NCBI GenBank assembly: GCA_937875605.1
Contig: CALLXZ010000318.1
Location: 1 to 6,254 of the forward strand
DNA: 6,254 bases
Direction of reading: 5' to 3'
DNA from: an uncultured Moheibacter sp.
GTDB taxonomy: Bacteria > Bacteroidota > Bacteroidia > Flavobacteriales > Weeksellaceae
The translations under genes were made by a program, and so were the position numbers. The notes under the pieces were generated by a model. The model worked only from the letters and a program-made list of their open reading frames with translations, made no database searches and had not been told where the DNA came from. Positions 5,080 to 6,254 of the stretch are shown here, piece by piece. How positions within the stretch are numbered: the first letter of the stretch is position 1; each line of letters opens with the position of its first letter.

Positions 5080-5895
5080 ATGGCGAAACAAAAGGCGGTC
5101 AAGAAAAATGTGTACAGAGATGCTTTTGGTCATTTGTATTTTCTAAAAAGATCGTTGATTTTTCTTTTTGGAGGATTTACATATAATCGTTACAATGGAT
5201 TTAATAAACTCAAGGTTTCAGGGACTAAAAATTTGGTAGATCTTCCCAATACAAACGTTTTATTTGTATCCAATCATCAAACTTATTTTGCAGATGTGTT
5301 TGCGATGTATCATGTTTTTTGCAGTGTGAAAAACGGATTTGTGGACACCATTAAAAATCCGGTTTACCTTTTAAACCCGAAAACCGACTTTTATTATATC
5401 GCGGCAGAGGAAACCATGAAGAATAATTATCTCACAAAATTATTTGCCTACACAGGCGCCATCATGGTAAAGAGAACTTGGCGTGATGCGGGAAAGAATA
5501 TAAACCGTAAAGTAGATGTTTCGGAAATTACCAATATCGAAAAAGCATTGGAAAACGGTTGGGTGGTGACTTTCCCACAAGGAACGACGACTGCATTTGC
5601 TCCTGGAAGAAGAGGAACGGCTCTTTTGATAAAAAAGACAAAACCGATTGTCATTCCGGTAGTGATTGACGGATTCAGGAGAGCATTTGATAAAAAAGGT
5701 TTGAAAATGAAAAAGTTAGGGGTGAAGGCGACGATGCGTTTTAAAGAGCCTTTGACTTTTGATTTCGAAACAGAAGATTATGATGCGATCATGAAAAAAG
5801 TAATGGATGCTATCGAACAATCACCTGAATTTCTGAAGGTTAAGCCTATTGAGGAAATCATGGAAGATCAGAAACCGCAGGATTTTTTTAGTTAA
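5080..5895 (+). CDS. PlsC-like lysophospholipid/glycerolipid acyltransferase with variant motifs
   Basis: This 271-residue protein has the block order of the PlsC acyltransferase family, which transfers acyl groups to lysophosphatidate or related acceptors at the cytoplasmic face of the inner membrane. Block I is VSNHQTYFAD (63-72), block II is GAIMVKR (126-132), block III is FPQGTTT (165-171) and block IV is VIPVVIDG (191-198). Two features are unusual. His66 and Asp72 are separated by five residues rather than the normal four of HX4D. Block III has Gln167 where the classic FPEGT has Glu. Hydrophobic residues near 25-35 could anchor it to the membrane. The ATG at 5080 follows a very close Shine-Dalgarno site, and the basic N-terminus (MAKQKAVKKN) is plausible. 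Its neighbours are a CoA-type Nudix hydrolase and a Mur ligase. The acyl acceptor is not known, and it may not be phosphatidate synthesis. Confidence 0.85.
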   Translation: MAKQKAVKKNVYRDAFGHLYFLKRSLIFLFGGFTYNRYNGFNKLKVSGTKNLVDLPNTNVLFVSNHQTYFADVFAMYHVFCSVKNGFVDTIKNPVYLLNPKTDFYYIAAEETMKNNYLTKLFAYTGAIMVKRTWRDAGKNINRKVDVSEITNIEKALENGWVVTFPQGTTTAFAPGRRGTALLIKKTKPIVIPVVIDGFRRAFDKKGLKMKKLGVKATMRFKEPLTFDFETEDYDAIMKKVMDAIEQSPEFLKVKPIEEIMEDQKPQDFFS

Positions 5896-5940
5896 TGAAT
5901 TAAATCGTGGTTCTCATCCAATTAAAACAAATTCTCACAG

Positions 5941-6254
5941 ATGAAAAAAGTACATTTCATAGCCATTGGAGGAAGTGCCATGCACAATCTGGCGATTGCC
6001 CTGCATGAAAAAGGATATCAGGTAAGCGGTTCAGATGATTCGATTTTTGAACCGTCTGCTACCCGTTTAAAACTGCGAGGTCTTTTGCCTGAAGAATTCG
6101 GATGGTTTCCTGAAAAAATCACTTCCGATCTGGAAGCTGTAATTCTCGGAATGCACGCACATGCCGACAACCCTGAAATGATACGAGCACAGGAATTAGG
6201 TTTGAAAATTTATTCGTATCCCGAATATTTATATGAACAATCCAAAGATAAAAC
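5941..6254 (+). CDS. mpl: Mur ligase of the Mpl type, partial (N-terminal 104 residues)
   Basis: The gene starts at the ATG at 5941 and runs off the right edge after 104 codons and two bases. The N-terminal domain begins with a Rossmann-type nucleotide-binding turn, VHFIAIGGSAMHNLA (4-18), then GYQVSGSDD (25-33), then VILGMHAHADNPE (67-79) and YSYPEYLYEQSKDK (91-104). This leads into the missing ATP-binding central domain. Spacing and wording match UDP-N-acetylmuramate:L-alanyl-gamma-D-glutamyl-meso-diaminopimelate ligase, which reattaches recycled murein tripeptide to UDP-MurNAc in the cytoplasm. MurC is the close alternative; its turn usually reads GIGGxGM, and the SAMHN form and GMHAHADNPE point to Mpl. 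There is no Shine-Dalgarno site, and the 45-base gap after the acyltransferase gene shows no clear TAnnTTTG box, so it may be co-transcribed with that gene. The missing C-terminus limits certainty. Confidence 0.85.
   Translation, partial: MKKVHFIAIGGSAMHNLAIALHEKGYQVSGSDDSIFEPSATRLKLRGLLPEEFGWFPEKITSDLEAVILGMHAHADNPEMIRAQELGLKIYSYPEYLYEQSKDK

Noticed and set aside
4873..5133. Minus-strand 86-codon open frame across the Nudix/acyltransferase junction
   Set aside because: It is antisense to two real genes and their intergenic signals, with no domain or start signal to support it.
5448..5654. Minus-strand 68-codon open frame inside the acyltransferase gene
   Set aside because: It is antisense to conserved blocks II-IV of the acyltransferase and shows no independent evidence.
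5887..5904. A/T hairpin at the end of the acyltransferase gene (TTTAGTT / AATTAAA)
   Set aside because: It has no G-C pairs, one G-T wobble and no downstream T-tract, so it is not convincing as a terminator.

Overview
This window looks like chromosomal DNA from a member of the Bacteroidota, most likely the order Flavobacteriales. The evidence is a low GC content (about one third G+C by eye), A-rich start regions mostly without Shine-Dalgarno sites, TAnnTTTG promoter boxes, and protein sequences typical of flavobacterial families. It is gene-dense. No RNA gene, mobile element, CRISPR array or phage gene was seen. The longest non-coding stretch is 100 bases, so there is no large empty region.

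Left part, minus strand, 3414 down to 1: four tightly overlapping genes form one operon, read right to left. They are a SpoIIM-family multi-pass membrane protein (TTG start), a signal-peptide plus single-span protein with a DUF4129-like cytoplasmic domain, a DUF4350 protein with a lipoprotein-like signal and a second membrane span, and a MoxR-family AAA+ ATPase cut by the left edge. The overlaps are 14, 4 and 26 bases, which suggests coupled translation.

Centre, 3415-3514: a divergent intergenic region with a perfect TAnnTTTG box facing right. It drives an RDD-family membrane protein (3515-4351). RDD, SpoIIM, DUF4129, DUF4350 and MoxR are a recurring neighbourhood, and all except MoxR are predicted to sit in the inner membrane. 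My reading is one membrane-associated assembly worked on by the MoxR ATPase. Its substrate is unknown, and this is the best candidate here for an under-described system.

Right part, plus strand: a small terminator-like hairpin follows the RDD gene. Then come a Nudix hydrolase of the CoA pyrophosphatase type (4380-5045), a PlsC-like acyltransferase with two unusual catalytic motifs (5080-5895), and the first 104 codons of a Mur ligase of the Mpl type (5941 to the right edge). These are envelope and CoA/lipid housekeeping functions: CoA or acyl-CoA turnover, phospholipid acylation and murein peptide recycling. TAnnTTTG boxes stand directly before the Nudix and acyltransferase genes, so each may have its own promoter.
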